Source: Candidatus Odyssella thessalonicensis (GTDB lineage Bacteria > Pseudomonadota > Alphaproteobacteria > Bin65). From it: a DNA stretch of 6,549 nt. A program made the translations under genes and the position numbers. The stretch lies in contig SBBV01000515.1 in assembly GCA_005240015.1 (NCBI GenBank), positions 1 through 6,549 of the forward strand. The letters are read 5' to 3'. The notes below the pieces were generated by a model. The model ran no database searches. It was not told where the DNA came from and saw only the letters and a list, made by a program, of their open reading frames with translations. Shown piece by piece: positions 5,520-6,549 of the stretch (position 1 is the first letter of the stretch; each line of letters opens with the position of its first letter).

Positions 5520-6549
5520 TCAGCTCCGGTACATCACCGACTTGACTGCGGCGATGAGCTTCGCCGAAGACGGCAGCGCAAGCGCTTCGAGATTGGCAGC
5601 GTAAGGCATCGGCACATCCTCGCCCGCGACGCGGACGACCGGCGCATCGAGCCAGTCAAAGGCCTGCTCCATCATCACGGCCGAAAGCTCGGCGCCGATG
5701 CCGGCGAACGGCCAGCCCTCTTCGAGCGAGACGAGCCGGTTCGTCTTCCTGACCGACTCGACGATCGTCGCCGTGTCGAGCGGGCGGATGGTGCGGAGAT
5801 CGATCACTTCCGCGTCGATGCCCTCCTTGGCGAGCTGCTCGGCAACGGCCACCGCCGTTTCCATCGTGCGCGAGAAGCTCGTTATCGTGACATGCGTGCC
5901 CTTCCGCACCACGCGCGCCTTGCCGATCGGCACGAGGTGATCGCCCTCCTTCGGCACCTCGCCGCTGCGGCCGTAGAGGATCTCGTTCTCGAGGAAGATG
6001 ACCGGGTTGGGGTCGCGGATCGCCGATTTGAGCAGGCCCTTCGCGTCGGCGGCGCTCCACGGCGCAATCACGATCAGGCCGGGACAATGCGCATACCAGG
6101 AGGAATATTCCTGGCTGTGCTGCGCCGCCACGCGCGCGGCGGCGCCGTTGGGTCCGCGGAAGACGATCGGGCACGACATTTGTCCGCCCGACATGTAGCG
6201 CGTCTTCGCCGCCGAATTGATGATCTGGTCGATCGCCTGCATCGCGAAGTTCCAGGTCATGAACTCGACGATGGGCTTCAAGCCCGCCATCGCGGCGCCG
6301 ACACCGAGCCCGGCAAAGCCCTGCTCGGTGATCGGCGTGTCGATCACGCGCTTCGGGCCGAATTCCTGCAAGAGGCCCTGGCTCACCTTGTAGGCGCCCT
6401 GATACTCGGCGACCTCCTCGCCCATGAGGAAGACCGTCGGATCGCGGCGCATCTCCTCGGCCATCGCGTCGCGCAGCGCCTCGCGCACCGTCTGCGTCTG
6501 CGTCGGGCCGGTGTATTCGGTTTCCGCAGGCGCCGGCGCGACCGGAGCC
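5520..6549 (-). CDS. pdhB: Pyruvate dehydrogenase E1 component, beta subunit; 5' end cut by window edge
   Basis: 342 residues are visible in an uninterrupted frame that runs off the right edge. E1-beta pairs with E1-alpha to decarboxylate pyruvate with thiamine diphosphate and acetylate the E2 lipoyl group. The catalytic part begins [16 protein letters not shown], followed by [19 protein letters not shown], which carries the glutamate that contacts the TPP pyrimidine ring, then [20 protein letters not shown] and [16 protein letters not shown]. The end [16 protein letters not shown] is typical of the family. A GTG at 6488 could be taken as a start, but the frame stays open upstream through an Ala/Pro/Thr-rich stretch ([15 protein letters not shown]). 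That is a linker, as in alphaproteobacterial E1-beta proteins that carry an N-terminal lipoyl domain, so the true start lies outside. An E1-alpha gene (pdhA) would be expected just upstream. The pdhC start lies five bases beyond the stop. Confidence 0.95.
   Translation of the reverse strand, partial: APVAPAPAETEYTGPTQTQTVREALRDAMAEEMRRDPTVFLMGEEVAEYQGAYKVSQGLLQEFGPKRVIDTPITEQGFAGLGVGAAMAGLKPIVEFMTWNFAMQAIDQIINSAAKTRYMSGGQMSCPIVFRGPNGAAARVAAQHSQEYSSWYAHCPGLIVIAPWSAADAKGLLKSAIRDPNPVIFLENEILYGRSGEVPKEGDHLVPIGKARVVRKGTHVTITSFSRTMETAVAVAEQLAKEGIDAEVIDLRTIRPLDTATIVESVRKTNRLVSLEEGWPFAGIGAELSAVMMEQAFDWLDAPVVRVAGEDVPMPYAANLEALALPSSAKLIAAVKSVMYRS
5524..5527 (-). promoter_or_regulatory. Ribosome binding site for pdhC
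   Basis: The minus strand reads GGAG nine bases before the pdhC ATG at 5514, inside the last codons of pdhB. This supports coupled translation of the two subunits. Confidence 0.55.

Noticed and set aside
4213..5604. A 463-codon open frame on the plus strand opposite pdhC and the end of pdhB.
   Set aside because: It is antisense to a gene with complete domain evidence and its product is Arg/Gly/Ala-rich low-complexity sequence, as expected from GC-rich third positions on the other strand.

Overview
This is a GC-rich window with every recognisable gene on the minus strand. The gene content suggests an alphaproteobacterium, possibly of the Hyphomicrobiales or Rhodospirillales type. The support for this is a pyruvate dehydrogenase operon in the usual alphaproteobacterial order and an E1-beta subunit that enters the window through an Ala/Pro-rich linker, as expected when a lipoyl domain precedes it. 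The taxon is an inference; nothing here fixes a genus.

Layout in transcription order (right to left): pdhB, E1-beta of pyruvate dehydrogenase, cut by the right edge (5520-6549); pdhC, the E2 acetyltransferase, complete (4129-5514); a 386-base stretch (3743-4128) with no intact gene. Where lpd (E3) would normally follow, that stretch holds only a 34-codon N-terminal remnant of a dihydrolipoamide dehydrogenase (3890-3994). Next comes a compact operon: a secreted SsuA/NMT1/THI5-like binding protein (2735-3742), an ABC ATPase (1877-2701), a permease overlapping it by 4 bases (1116-1880), and two small thiamine-diphosphate (TPP) enzyme subunits. The latter resemble the alpha (601-1107) and beta (1-592, cut by the left edge) chains of sulfopyruvate or phosphonopyruvate decarboxylase. 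The beta chain has no in-window stop codon and was found by direct translation.

Functionally there are two modules. PdhB and PdhC are parts of the complex that turns pyruvate into acetyl-CoA, but the local E3 gene is broken, so a functional complex would need an E3 encoded elsewhere. The second module looks like uptake followed by decarboxylation: the transporter would bring in a small, probably anionic compound and the two-chain TPP enzyme would decarboxylate a 2-oxoacid form of it. The ligand and substrate cannot be read from the sequence. The pairing of transporter and decarboxylase, and the junction where lpd has been lost, are the two points most worth following up. No RNA gene, CRISPR array, insertion sequence or confident terminator was seen.
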